Positions 1-10,605 of a stretch of 64,000 nucleotides of DNA are shown here, in pieces. The DNA comes from Bufo bufo (taxonomy: Eukaryota > Chordata > Amphibia > Anura > Bufonidae): positions 212,727,359 through 212,791,358 of the forward strand of contig NC_053390.1 in assembly GCF_905171765.1 (NCBI RefSeq), written 5' to 3'. Made by a program: the position numbers and the translations under genes. The notes under the pieces are model-generated. The model saw nothing but the letters and a program-made list of their open reading frames with translations. It was not told where the DNA came from and searched no databases. Positions within the stretch are counted from its first letter, which is position 1; every line of letters starts with the position of its first letter.

Positions 1-21
1 GATGTAACAATATCCACCTTA

Positions 22-358
22 GGCTACTTTCACACTGGCGTTTCTGGGTCCGCTTGTGAGATCCGTTTCAGGGCTCTCACAAGCAGCCCAAAACGGATCA
101 GTTCAGCCCCAATCCATTCTTAATGGATAAGGATCCATTCAGAATGCATTAATTTGGCTGAGTTTGGTTTCCGTTGCGCTTTTGAGGCGGACACTAAAAC
201 GCAGATTGCAGCGTTTTGGTGTCCGCCTGACGATGCAGAGTCAAACGGGTCCGTCCGGACTTACAATGTAAGTCAATAGGGAAGGATCCGTTTTCACTGA
301 CACAATATGGTGCAATTGAAAATGGATCCGTCCCCCATTGACTTTCAATGTAAGTCAA
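22..358. mobile_element. TWA-target MITE fragment (GGCTACTTTCACAC family)
   Basis: The left end GGCTACTTTCACAC follows TTA at 19-21. It closely resembles the terminus of the element starting at 31483. The body shares that element's motif of CCATTGACTTTCAATGTAAGTC next to GGATCCG words. No matching inverted right end is present near 358, so this copy looks truncated. A 3-bp TTA/TAA target suggests a PIF/Harbinger-like MITE, which is an inference from termini only. Confidence 0.6.
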
Positions 359-720
359 GACTAAAACCTTTACACCACCCAGGTCTGTAACTACCGCACC
401 CATGGGCGTAACTACTGCTGTACTGGCTTTTACAGGGCTTGCACAAGTAGGCATCCCCTACTGTCTGATGCCTCTGTCTAGTGCTGGGCTACTATAGGGT
501 AATGCTGGACAGAGAAATCATAGCATTATCAGGTGTCATGGCCAGGGATGAACTCCTGCTGGCCACGCCCCCTTGCGGGCATCAGGATCTTCGGCAAGCC
601 AGAGGAGAAAGTGGCTGCCAACTAGGGACCTTGGTTCTTCTGCAGCAGGAGGGAGGAAGGACATGATTGCAGGACCACAAGAAGAGGGCAGACCTAGAGA
701 GAAATGCGGAGGACTGTCAA
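359..720. other. Unassigned intergenic or intronic stretch
   Basis: No convincing exon, RNA gene or transposon end was seen here. The two short ORFs have no recognisable motif. Confidence 0.5.
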
Positions 721-1420
721 CAGGGCCGGTGCAAGGATTTTTGCTGCCCTAGGCAAGATAAAAATTGCTGCCCCCCCTTCCCCCCTTATCAGATGATCCT
801 CCCATATCATGACATCACATATGTTCCACCCCTTTCTCACCATTTAAATTAAAAGAACTGCTATGTTTCCCTTGGGGTTAATCCAGCTTCTTGTAGCTGT
901 CTCCCTGACAGCCGCTAGAGGTGCTTCCGCGATTCTCACTGTGAAAATTACAGTGGGAAGACGTGGAACATAGTTTTGAATGCGTGCGCATGCGCATTCG
1001 CAGCTGAGAGGAGGATCGGGGAGAAGAGTTCCCAGTGCCGGCGCTAGAGAAAGGTAAGTGGCTGAAGGGGTTTTAACCCCTTCAGCCCAGTGGGAGGGGG
1101 ACACGAGGGTGCCCCACTCCTAACAACTATATAGTGCCAGGAAAATGAGTTTGTTTTCCTGGCACTATAGTGCTCCTTTACCACCAGTACTGCACAGTGT
1201 CTTTTCTCTGCAGGAACAGGCTATAGACACCAGTACCACTACATTAAACTGTACTGGTTCTGGGACTATAGTGTCCTTTTTAATGTGAGGTAAATTAGTT
1301 TCCAATGTAGTATTAATAACTAAATAATTAAATAATAAACATATTGCATTGTTTACTTACCACCAGGACAATAAGATGGTCTGGTCTCTGACTGCAGTCT
1401 GGCTCTGGGGACTCCCTTGT

Positions 1421-2690
1421 CACTCTCTTCTCCCCCCCCCTCCCTCCCTTCCTTGTCACTCTCTTCCCCCTCCCTCCCTTGTCACTCTCTTCCCCCTCCC
1501 TCCCTTGTCACTCTCTTCCCCCTCCCTCCCTTGTCACTCTCTTCCCCCTCCCTCCCTTGTCACTCTCTTCTCCCCCCTCTCTTGTCACTCTCTTCTCCCC
1601 CCATCCCTCCCTTGTCACTCTCTTCTCCCCCCCTTGTCACTCTCTTCTCCCCCCATCCCTCCCTTGTCACTCTCTTCTCCCCCCTCCCTCCCTTGTCACT
1701 CTCTTCTCCCCCCCCATCCCTCCCTTGTCACTCTCTTCTCCCCCCCCCTCCCTCCCTTGTCACTCTCTTCTCCCCCCCTCCCTCCCTTGTCACTCTCTTC
1801 TCCCCCCTCCCTCCCTTGTCACTCTCTTCTCCCCCCTCCCTCCCTTGTCACTCTCTTTCCCCCCTCCCTCCCTTGTCACTCTCTTTCCCCCCTCCCTCCC
1901 TTGTCACACTCTTCTCCCCCCCCCTCCCTTGTCACTCTCTTCTCCCCCCTCCCTCCCTTGTCACTCTCTTCTCCCCCCTCCCTCCCTTGTCACTCTCTTC
2001 TCCCCCCTCCCTCCCTTGTCACTCTCTTCTCCTCCCTCCCTTGTCACTCTCTTCTCCCCCTTCCCTCCCTTGTCACTCTCTTCTCCCCCTTCCCTCCCTT
2101 GTCACTCTCTTCTCCCCCTTCCCTCCCTTGTCACTCTCATTCTCCCCCTTCCCTCCCTTGTCACTCTCATTCTCCCCCTTCCCTCCCTTGTCACTCTCAT
2201 TCTCCCCCTTCCCTCCCTTGTCACTCTCATTCTCCCCCTTCCCTCCCTTGTCACTCTCATTCTCCCCCTTCCCTCCCTTGTCACTCTCATTCTCCCCCTT
2301 CCCTCCCTTGTCACTCTCATTCTCCCCCTTCCCTCCCTTGTCACTCTCATTCTCCCCCTTCCCTCCCTTGTCACTCTCATTCTCCCCCTTCCCTCCCTTG
2401 TCACTCTCATTCTCCCCCTTCCCTCCCTTGTCACTCTCATTCTCCCCCTTCCCTCCCTTGTCACTCTCATTCTCCCCCTTCCCTCCCTTGTCACTCTCAT
2501 TCTCCCCCTTCCCTCCCTTGTCACTCTCATTCTCCCCCTTCCCTCCCTTGTCACTCTCATTCTCCCCCTTCCCTCCCTTGTCACTCTCATTCTCCCCCTT
2601 CCCTCCCTTGTCACTCTCATTCTCCCCCTTCCCTCCCTTGTCACTCTCATTCTCCCCCTTCCCTCCCTTGTCACTCTCATTCCCCCCCAA
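1421..2690. repeat. Pyrimidine-rich minisatellite, 28-32 bp unit
   Basis: The consensus contains CCCTCCCTTGTCACTCTCTT. Between 1421 and about 2130 the units vary in C-run length. From about 2130 to 2690 roughly 19 near-identical 30-bp units contain CTCATTCTCCCCC. The homogeneous 3' half suggests recent expansion. Long ORFs on both strands are low-complexity translations of the repeat (SLPCH and DKGGKGENES runs), not genes. The + strand is almost entirely pyrimidine, so triplex formation is possible. Confidence 0.95.
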
Positions 2691-2691
2691 C

Positions 2692-2868
2692 TCTAGTGTA
2701 GCGTGGCCGAGCTCTGTTCGGTCCGCGGTACAGGAGCATTTGTTTCCTGTACCCGTCCGGACTGAAAGGAAGTGCACACTAAGTGAGCACTTCCTGTCAG
2801 TCCGGCCGGGTACAGGAAATAAAAGCTCCTGTACCGCGGACCGAACAGAGCTCGGCCACGCTACATTA
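2692..2868. repeat. Long near-perfect palindrome
   Basis: Arms of about 85 bp meet near 2778-2780. TAGCGTGGCCGAGCTCTG at the left is matched by CAGAGCTCGGCCACGCTA at the right, and inner parts such as CGGTACAGGAGC pair with GCTCCTGTACCG. It abuts the homogeneous end of the minisatellite inside the hAT-like element. Confidence 0.92.
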
Positions 2869-3108
2869 GAGGCGCTTCCCTCCTGTCAGTCCCTCTCTTC
2901 AGGCTGGGCCCGGGCGGTGCACAATCATAGACGCGCCAGCCCGGGCAGTGCGGCCGGCCGCCACTTAACCTACGATTTTTTTTAAAACCGCATGCCCCCT
3001 GCTAAATTGCGCCCTAGACGGCTGCCTAGGTCACCTTACAGGTGGCGCCGGCCCTGAGGACAAGACTGTAAGGAAGCGAACTGGAGACAGGCTGAAGCTT
3101 GATTAAAG

Positions 3109-3755
3109 AGAGAGTTTGTAGATTAGCGAGACCGCGCGTATTTCGATTTTCCCAATCACAGGTATAACAACTCCTACTGCGGCAAAGAGAAGCCAGGTCC
3201 CACAGACGTCCTCTCCTTTAGAACATCCTGTGGAGCATCACAATGCGCCAATAGTTAAGCACAGCAGCTTTTTAGATCTCAAATAAAACTGCGCTAATAT
3301 GCTCACAAGCGCACGCATGTAACAGGCACATCAAGTTAATTCAAGTCTCCTTCACTCTTCAATAATCAGCTCCTATGGTAATTATGGCCCTAGGAATAAA
3401 CTTCCTTCCATAGTCAAGTTACATCAGTAATCGTATATAAAAAGGGTTTATTGTACTCACAAGCGTCTTTAAAAATCAAGCGTATAAAACAAAAATCCTG
3501 CGTCTTCATACATGAAGGAGACTTGAATTCACTTGATGTGCCTGTTACATGCGTGCGCTTGTGAGTATATTAGCGCAGTTTTATTTGAGATCTAAAAAGC
3601 TGTGCTTCACTATTGGCGCATTGTGATGCTCCACAGGATTTTCTAAAGGAGAGGACGTCTGTGGGACCTGGCTTCTCTTTGCCGCAGTAGGAGTGGTTAT
3701 ACCTGTGATTGGGAAAATCGAAATACGCACGGTCTCGCTAATCTACAAACGCTCT
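3109..3755. repeat. Interrupted inverted repeat, about 240-bp arms
   Basis: The left arm (about 3109-3348) contains GTAGATTAGCGAGACCG, GCATCACAATGCGCC and ACATCAAGTTAATTCAAG. The right arm (about 3511-3755) carries their complements in reverse order. The unpaired loop is about 160 bp. This is a fold-back or MITE-like structure; no coding frame was recognised and the boundaries are approximate. Confidence 0.85.
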
Positions 3756-3927
3756 GTGTGAATGAGACTCGCTGCAAATTCCATCAAAAATAACGGACTG
3801 GAATTACTGTATTTACTGATTGAAGAGAGAGGAGGATGGAGAGAAGGAAACAGTAAGGAGTAAAGGGAGACCTGGTGACATTGAATATGGGAGCATAGTG
3901 GGATGTAACTGGACGCAAAAGGCAATA

Positions 3928-4050
3928 ATAGTGCCTTTTCCCCGGCGCCTCACAACGGCACTCCAGGAGGGTGTCCCCACCTCCCCAGGACAGGAAACAA
4001 CGTAGAAGCTCAAGTTTAAAAGGCCCCCTCCCCTTACCTGCTTCAGTTTG
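3928..4050. repeat. DIRS copy 1 left inverted terminal repeat
   Basis: It contains CACAACGGCACTCCAGGAGG and GGACAGGAAACAACGTAGAA, which reappear as reverse complements at 8996-9100. Confidence 0.88.
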
Positions 4051-4374
4051 TTGTTTCCTGTCCTCGGGATCGCGTGGAAGCCGCTCCTGCTACAGCGGGG
4101 GTTCAGTGCGCACGGCCTGGAGAATTTCCCCATCTGGGAGGGCCGTGCAGAGGTATAGTATTGACTGACTGACCTGTACCTTAGGCGTAAGTCCGTCCAT
4201 GAAGGCAGCCACGGGCCTCCGTTCCTTATCTAACTACAGGAACGAGGGATCAACCGCGCATGCGGAAGTAAACTTGCCAGTCCTCTGCGTCACTTCCGGT
4301 GGCGTGTGACGTCAGAGGACTTGCGGATATAGAGCTGGAAACGAGGAGTTCGGCGTCCTGCTTCACTTGGTGAG

Positions 4375-4437
4375 ATGACTGCTCCTGTGGAAGCTCCTGA
4401 GATCCGCAAGCTTGTGGATCCTGCCGCCCAGAGCCCG
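4375..4437 (+). pseudogene. Candidate first gag exon of DIRS copy 1
   Basis: ATG at 4375 opens 21 codons ending in Ser-Pro, followed immediately by a donor-like GTAAGC at 4438. DIRS copy 3 has the same arrangement at 53517-53573 (19 codons, Ser-Pro, GTAAGC), and copy 2 has a similar ATG-led leader at 39596. The supposed intron contains the L1 insertion. The acceptor in this copy is unclear because the sequence before the gag body has a poly-A tract that breaks the frame. The exon assignment is inferred from the match between copies. Confidence 0.45.
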
Positions 4438-4484
4438 GTAAGCATCCTTCCCGTGTGTATTAACCCCGTTTAAGGGGGGGGGTG

Positions 4485-5542
4485 ATTAATAGAAGATTGG
4501 GACAAGCACCCTAAATTGCAAAAGTTATCCTTTATCCACAAATTATATATCAAACAATACTTAGGGAAAAAGAAAATATCCACATCGGCCTCTACGACAC
4601 AATTTGAGCAAATGATCCTTTCTAAAGTCCCTCCTTTGAAAAAAGTCTCGCGGCTGTATTCCCTGCTGGTTTCCCAGACCAGACCCGACTCATATGGTTT
4701 CATCCGTAAATGGGAAAATGATTTAGATGTACACTTTTCAGATAGGGAAATAGCGCAGATTTGTTCTATCACTCCAAGGGTATCTAGATGTGTCAAATTG
4801 CAGGAGAACCTTTACAAGGTGATCACAAGGTGGTACTTCACACCTCAAAGATTACATCATATATACCCAGAATGTGATTCAAGATGCTGGAGATGTCTCA
4901 ATGCAGAGGGCTCGCTGGTGCACATATGGTGGTCATGCCCTGATATTGCTGAGTACTGGACAAGGATATGCACAATATGTTCACAGATTAGTGGGGTAAA
5001 GTTTGTTCCCTCAGCTAAAGGTTGCCTATTGGGGATAATGGGAGAAATTAAAGGGAATAGACATATTATCTCCTTATTGGGCCAATTGCTGGCGGCTGCG
5101 AGAGTTCTTATAGCCTTTAATTGGAAGAATCGCAAGGCCCCTCCTATCTCCCAATGGATTACAAAGTGTGATGCAATCTACAGAATGGAGCAGATTGCTG
5201 GGTGGGAATCCAAAAGGTCACAGGTGTTCGAAGCCATATGGTCCCCATGGAAAAAATATAGAGGTTTCTCATCCTAATAGTAAATAGAGCTAAACAACAG
5301 TTGTATCAGGGATGTAGGAGTAACTCCTCTTCCCCCTTTTCCCCCCTGTCAACCCCCCCTTTTTTTCTTTTCTCCTCCCCTTTTCCCTGCATTGTTAGTA
5401 CTTAAATATGCTTACATTCTCAGATGTATGATTTGTATAACAAGTGCCCCAATGTGGGGTGGATGTATCTTTTGTATTTTCTGCTCATGATTCAGAATAA
5501 AATATTTTCAAAACTTAAAAAAATAAAAAATAAAAAAATAAA
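4485..5542 (+). mobile_element. 5'-truncated L1 LINE inserted in DIRS copy 1
   Basis: The element has the C-terminal part of an L1-type ORF2, a short 3' UTR, AATAAA at 5496-5501 and an A-rich tail to about 5545. It is flanked by TAAG(n)TG direct repeats at 4471-4484 and 5543-5554, with nine and seven G residues respectively, as expected for target-primed insertion. The full ORF2 of this family is over 3 kb, so about three quarters is missing at the 5' end. Confidence 0.88.
4516..5277 (+). pseudogene. L1 ORF2 C-terminal fragment
   Basis: This 253-codon frame is the carboxyl end of an L1-clade reverse transcriptase. Seen directly are the RWYFTPQRLHHIYP block and a zinc-knuckle-like CWRC...H..WWSC motif (C-x2-C, then His and Cys), which L1 ORF2 proteins carry downstream of RT. 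It ends at a natural stop before the 3' UTR. Endonuclease and RT catalytic domains are absent because of 5' truncation, so it cannot act alone. The displayed ATG is internal, not a native start. Confidence 0.85.
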
Positions 5543-5699
5543 TAAGGGGGGGTGGAAGATTGCACACTACTATTCCCTCAGTGGTGTGGTGCTGGTGGTA
5601 GAGTAGCCTATTACAAGCCCTAAAAAGGATTTAAATATTATCTTTAAGGGCCAGGACACCAGCACCAGAAGATCTGGGGAATCTTTGTCTAAAAAAAAA

Positions 5700-7360
5700 A
5701 AAAAAAATGTGCGGACAAAATAGTGACAGAGGAATCACCCTCTCTTCTAGAATCTATTCATGTTATGATTAAAGAGGAGGTGAAATCGGCAATTGATACT
5801 AGACTCCCTCCGTGTTCTCCTCAGCCCTCGCAAAGATCTCAGGTGTCGCACCATCAGCCGGAGCCTGACTCCGAAGAGGGAGAGGTAGTGTCTTTTGAGG
5901 AATCCAAATCCTCTGATGAGGAATCAGGGAAACCCCTCTGTAGCCCAGAAGAAACTGAGAGGCTATTAAGGACCATTAGGGCCAAAATGAAAATTGAAGA
6001 GAACAAAGAGCCTCAGTCTGTGCAGGACAGAATGTTCCAGGGGCTGGGAGAGAAAAAAAGGAAAGTTTTTCCTGTCCATAGTAATATTAAGACTTTAATT
6101 AAAAAAGAATGGAAAGATCCTGAGAAAAAGAATTTAAGATCGGCCTCCTTTAAAAGGAAATACCCATTTATGGAGCAGGATTCAGTTCTATGGGACAAGA
6201 CGCCTAAAATTGATGCGCCTGTCGCCAGAATATCTAAAAAGACGTGTCTTCCCTTTGAGGACATGGGCCTGCTTAAAGTAGGGACTTCTAGGGAAGAAAT
6301 CCTGGCCTCAATACCTACCCTAAAGCAGGCATGTAATTTTTTGTCAGACGCATCGGCAGATCTGGTGAAGCTATCGGCTAGATCCGCAGCCCTCTCCAAT
6401 TCCACAAGAAGAGCTGTGTGCCTTAGATCTTGGTCCGGAGACGCCAGCTCAAAGAGTAGGCTACGTGCCATTCCGTGCGAGGGGGATAAGCTTTTTGGTT
6501 CAGTCCTTGAGGACATTTTAGAGAAAGCGTCAGACAAAAAGAAAGTGTTTCTACACCTTCAGGGTATCCTAGTAGTCCCATACTTAGACGACCTCCTGAT
6601 AGCGGGCTCATCTCTTCAGGTTCTCCAGGGGCATCTGCAGCTGGTGCAGGAGAAACTGACCGAGTTAGGCTGGCTAATAAGTACCCAAAAATCCGACCTG
6701 GTTCCCAGTCAACAGAAAAAATTTCTAGGGATACTGCTAGACTCATACAATCTCATGTCCTTTCTACCCCCAGAAAAACAGATAAGCATAAGTCAAAAAA
6801 TCTCCAAAATTTGCGAAGCAAAAAAAGTGACCATAAGAGACATCATGAGACTGTTAGGTCATCTAACATCCACTATTCCCGCAGTGCGATGGGCACAGCA
6901 TCACACGAGAATTTTACAAAGTTTTCTCCTGGAATCCTGGGACGGAGAGCAAAACTCCTTAAACAGGAAGGTAGAAATTCCACTAAGAGTAAAAATATCT
7001 CTCTTTTGGTGGAAGATAAAGAGAAACCTCCAAAGAGGAATCTTTTGGCGACCGACAAACCAGATCATTATAACAACCGACGCCCGCAGCCGAGGCTGGG
7101 GAGGCCATACAGGAAGTCATGTAATCCAGGGCACCTGGAGCCCAGAGATGTCAGCAGCCTCTTCAAACGTAAGAGAACTGTCGGCAGTACGGGAGGTGCT
7201 AACACATCTTCTTCCATACGTAAAAACCCATCATGTGAAAATACTGTCCGACAATGCTGCTACCGTAGCCTACCTGAACCGACAAGGGGATACCAGAAGC
7301 AAAAGGCTACAAAAGTTGGCAGGGAAAATCTTCAGCTGGGCAGAAAAAAGTCCCTGGTAG
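5700..7360 (+). pseudogene. DIRS copy 1 gag-RT-RNase H, internally deleted
   Basis: The first part (to about 6545) is the gag-like protein: acidic and serine-rich N-terminal stretch, KRKYPF block, then an Ala/Asp helix region ending in DKKK. The frame then runs directly into the RT palm just upstream of its YLDD catalytic motif at 6581-6592, so the RT fingers are missing. RNase H follows, with TTDARSRGWGG and SDNAATVAYLN. In DIRS copies 2 and 3 roughly 0.75 kb separates the same two landmarks, so this is an in-frame deletion, not a natural fusion. The frame ends at 7358-7360 by a slip in an A-run near 7345; RNase H continues in another frame. Confidence 0.85.
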
Positions 7361-7860
7361 CAGTCCATCTGAAAGGAGAGGAAAACAGAATAGCAGACTA
7401 TCTCAGCAGAGAGGTTCTAAAAGTGGGAGAATGGTCTCTAGATACCAACATGTTCAAACAAATAGCTTTCAAATGGGGGTTACCAAAAGTAGATCTCTTC
7501 GCAAACCAGAAAAACAGACAACTCAAGTTATTCGGTTCCCTCTCCAGCAGGGATCACCCACTGATGGTGGACGCCCTGTCCTGTCCATGGCCAAAAGATC
7601 TCCTGTACGCATTTCCCCCGTACAATATAATTTCAAAGGTGCTAATGAAAATAGAAGAGAAAGCGCACCTAATATTAATCGCTCCCTTTTGGCCCAAAAG
7701 GTCCTGGTTTCCCCTCCTCTACAATCTGTCGGCAGGTCAATACTGGTCTCTCCCATCATATCCGGGACTACTACGTCAGGGGGCGGTACTTCATCCAGAG
7801 GTAGCAAGTCTTCACTTAACAGCATGGAAAGTGAACGGGTTCACTTACAGCAAAGAGGTC
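7346..7860 (+). pseudogene. DIRS copy 1 RNase H end and methyltransferase-like region
   Basis: After the frameshift the frame reads EENRIADYLSR, the last RNase H motif. It continues into the block typical of DIRS elements downstream of RNase H: KVDLFANQKN, ALSCPWPKDLLYAFPP and APFWPKRSWFP. That region is usually described as a DAM-like methyltransferase domain in DIRS1-like elements; its activity here is unproven. Equivalent sequence occurs in copies 2 (about 44900-45330) and 3 (about 56600-57060). Confidence 0.75.
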
Positions 7861-7869
7861 TATCAGAAT

Positions 7870-8703
7870 CCGTAATATCTACCACAATCAGGAAGCTAAT
7901 ATCCCACTCATACTGGACTTTTTACAGGCAGGCCTTGATAAAGGTCTCAGACCCAACACCATAAAAGTGCAGGTCTCAGCATTAAGTAGCTTCCTTGACG
8001 TGAAATTGGCAGACCTACCATTAATAAAGAGGTTCATAAAAGGAGCATTCAGGAAATGCCCATTTATTTATTCAACCATTCCCCCTTGGGACTTGAACCT
8101 AGTATTAGAGGTCCTAATGGAAGCACCCTTTGAGCCTTTAGAAGAGATCTCACTTAAACTTTTGTCCTTAAAGACTGCCTTTCTGCTGGCTATAACATCA
8201 GCCAAAAGGGTAGGTGAGATTCAGGCATTCTCCTGTAAAGCACCTTATCTCACAGTATTAGAGGACCGTATTATTCTTAGACACACCCCAATGTTTCTAC
8301 CCAAGGTGGCCTCAAAATTCCACCGCCAACAGGAGGTGTCACTTCCATCCTTTTGTGAGGATCCAACCTCTGACTTGGAGAGGAAATTCCATAACCTGGA
8401 TGTCAGGAGATGTCTACTAACTTACCTGGAAATCTCAGCGACATTCAGAAAATCGGACCATCTCCTCCTTCAATATCAAAGCCAGTACAAGGGATCAGTG
8501 GCAAGCAAAGGCACTATATCCAGATGGATCCGGAACACCATTGAGTTCTGCTATCTGCAGAGGAACTTGACCCCTCCTAAAGGGATCAAAGCACACTCTA
8601 CCAGAGCCGTGTCGGCCTCGTGGGCGGAAAATGCCTCTGCCTCAGTAGAACAAATATGTACAGCAGCTACATGGAAAAATCCAAATACTTTAAACATTAT
8701 AAA
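7870..8703 (+). pseudogene. DIRS copy 1 tyrosine recombinase, frameshifted before the catalytic Tyr
   Basis: The tyrosine recombinase inserts the circular cDNA of DIRS elements. Seen are the SAKRVGE arginine region (about 8197-8216) and the HSTR motif (CAC at 8594, AGA at 8603). The main open stretch is 7967-8707. The expected FKHY tyrosine is encoded at 8698-8700, but one base short of the HSTR frame, so this frame ends at a stop just after. A N-terminal part lies upstream of 7967 in another frame. In copy 2 the same residue is in frame. Confidence 0.85.
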
Positions 8704-8794
8704 TTAGATGTACTCAAAAGTTATGAGTTGTCATATGGCAGAAAAGTCTTATCTGCAGTAGTCCCACCCTAGTTTATTTTTCTATTAATCCTCC

Positions 8795-8885
8795 TGGAGT
8801 GCCGTTGTGGAGGCGCCGGTGAAAAGAGACTATTACTCTTACCGGTAATTGGATTTTCCAATAGCCTCCACAACGGCACTGGATT
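8795..8885. repeat. DIRS copy 1 internal complementary region
   Basis: The first half (to about 8835) is the reverse complement of the element's left end. The second half, containing TTACCGGTAATTGGATTTTC, is the reverse complement of the right end at 9090-9137. The two halves abut as in a circle junction, which is the accepted template role of this region in DIRS replication. Confidence 0.88.
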
Positions 8886-8995
8886 CCCTACCCAAGTTGT
8901 ATAATTAATGTGGGAGTGTTATGTTATTCATGTTATGTTGTCATTATATCAATACAGTTTTGCACCAACTAACTAACCGAGTCCTATCTCATTAA

Positions 8996-9137
8996 CTGAA
9001 GCAGGTAAGGGGAGGGGGCCTTTTAAACTTGAGCTTCTACGTTGTTTCCTGTCCTGGGGAGGCGGGGACACCCTCCTGGAGTGCCGTTGTGGAGGCTATT
9101 GGAAAATCCAATTACCGGGAAGAGTAATCGTCTCTGT
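8996..9137. repeat. DIRS copy 1 right inverted terminal repeat
   Basis: Reverse complement of the left terminal repeat over at least 100 bp, extended by GGCTATTGGAAAATCCAATT, which is unique to the right end and the ICR. Confidence 0.88.
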
Positions 9138-9284
9138 CACGCACACGAATTGTATTCTCATCTTAGATTTGCACTACGGGTGATATCTACATCATCTGTA
9201 CTCAGAGAGTTATAACTGTGTTATATGTGATGTTACATAGGACTGCAGGTGACATCTACTACATTATTTTTACTCAGAGACTTA

Positions 9285-9649
9285 GGGCTGTATTCACCTG
9301 CAGATGAGCACTACGTTTGTCAGGAAGGAAGTTTTCCTTCCTGACAATCACTTGCCCGTCAGTGAGGGAGAGCTCTGCTATTACATGCAGCGATCTCCTC
9401 CACAGTATGGGGTGGATCGATCGCTAATGCCATTGCTCGTCCACATACAGAATCATTATTTGCTGGCAGCAGAGCATGATAGACGGCACGATCTGCTGCC
9501 GGCAAACAATTTTCATTTTTTTAGCGCACATCTGCTTGTTTATTAGGTAATCGGCGGTGCTTCTACACAGGCAGATCATCGCTAACGAGCGTTCTTAATA
9601 ATGCTTGTTAGGATGATCTGGCCGACCCTCTGCAAGTCTAATACAGCCC
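9285..9649. mobile_element. TWA-target MITE
   Basis: The inverted ends GGGCTGTATTCACCTGCAGA and TCTGCAAGTCTAATACAGCCC are flanked by TTA at 9282-9284 and 9650-9652. No protein is encoded. The 3-bp TTA target fits PIF/Harbinger-type MITEs. Around it, two copies of a TGTGTTATNTGTGNTGTTACATAGG word (about 9210 and 9660) form a short tandem repeat. Confidence 0.75.
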
Positions 9650-9652
9650 TTA

Positions 9653-10605
9653 TCACTGTGTTATCTGTGTTGTTACATAGGGCTGCAGATAACTCTTGCT
9701 TCCTCTAAATTGCTGTGCCCCTCAGCTTTTTATCTTGATGCCTGTAACATATAAATTTCCCCTTAGATAATTGTTTGATTAGTGGGCGTCTTTTGCTTTC
9801 ATTCATCATCACACTGAAGGGGCCATGGCACTCCTCCGTGTTTTGCATCCCCTTCATCTGTGTTCATGTGGCTGCATCAGGACGTGGAGCTCCTTTCACA
9901 GTAATGATTGGTGGGGGACCTGGAGTTCAGAGCCCCATGATCAATATTGATGGTTTACACCCTGGATCAGCATTGCAAAAAATACAACCCTGTTGGTCAT
10001 TTTATTTTCATATTGGTTATATGAACGAGTGGGTGGGGGGTTGTATGGTGAGCAATCTTGACTAGCCACAGGAATGGGGTTTGCACAGGAGGATGAGGTT
10101 GCGAGGAAGTAGCAGGAGGTGGGTGTTCAAAAATTTGCCCCGGGGGGCCAGTCGTTTCTAGTTACACCCTTGACACCACCAATTTGTTGGTTTAGTGTAC
10201 CAAAAAAGCTATTTTTTTGGTGTAAACTGTGCCAAGATTCTGGCACATTTTCAATAGTAAATCTGCCCTTTGCCTATCTGATAAGAAGCTGTCATTTACG
10301 TCCATGTACATCTAGAACTTATGACTGCTGGGTGGACAAAATAGTACAGACATCAATAGAGAAAATAAATTGTATTGCAAGAATCAGATTAGTGAGATGT
10401 GAGAGTGTGTGCATTATCATGGAGCCATGTTTCCATCAGGGTCTTATAATCAATGGCCTATGGATCACTGCTAACATTGATCAAATAGGAAGTTACGGTT
10501 ATCAGTGGTCTATGAAAATGTACATGCATCAATGGATCAATAAGGGGAAACCAAGACATATATTTAGATCCAAACGTTGACAGCATGCATCTTTTTGTTT
10601 TTCAG
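9653..10605. other. RNF34: RNF34 intronic sequence with a hAT-MITE scrap
   Basis: No exon was recognised before the acceptor at 10604-10605. At about 10040-10172 a segment (ACTAGCCACAGGAAT ... GGCCAGTCGTTTCTAG) matches the right half of the hAT MITE at 21801-22122. The ORF at 10119-10580 has no family signature. Confidence 0.5.

Larger units (their letters stand above)
721..3056. mobile_element. hAT-like non-autonomous element carrying a minisatellite and a palindrome
   Basis: The left end CAGGGCCGGTGCAAGG and the right end GGTGGCGCCGGCCCTG are imperfect inverted repeats of a hAT-like terminus (CAGGG...CCCTG). The left part reads as a CTGCCCTAGGCAAGA-rich sequence, and its counterpart GCCCTAGACGGCTGCC sits near the right end. 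No clean 8-bp target duplication is visible: the flanks are ACTGTCAA and AGGACAAG. There is no transposase. A second, partial member with the same left end lies at 36535-37268. Confidence 0.65.
3928..9137 (+). mobile_element. DIRS-type retrotransposon, copy 1
   Basis: This element has inverted termini, gag-like, RT/RNase H and tyrosine recombinase regions in that order, and an internal complementary region (ICR) near the 3' end. Its left end at about 3928-4050 is the reverse complement of 8996-9100. The ICR at 8795-8885 joins the complements of the left and right ends, which fixes the boundaries to within a few bases. DIRS elements integrate through a tyrosine recombinase, consistent with no obvious target duplication. 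The copy is dead: it has an internal deletion, at least two frameshifts and an L1 insertion at 4485-5542. Confidence 0.9.

Noticed and set aside
1349..2985. ORFs of 405-522 codons rich in Pro/Leu/Ser
   Set aside because: They translate the pyrimidine minisatellite in several frames and both strands; periodicity, not selection, keeps them open.
5700..8703. Endogenous retrovirus or LTR retrotransposon
   Set aside because: Termini are inverted, not direct, repeats; there is a tyrosine recombinase and no DDE integrase, protease or envelope.
10119..10580. 153-codon ORF before the RNF34 exon
   Set aside because: No family signature, includes a hAT-MITE scrap, and lacks splice or start context.
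1..10605. Upstream RNF34 exon with the first FYVE cysteines
   Set aside because: I looked for the expected IVCKACG-type coding sequence and found none; it is probably outside the window, though a diverged exon could be missed by eye.
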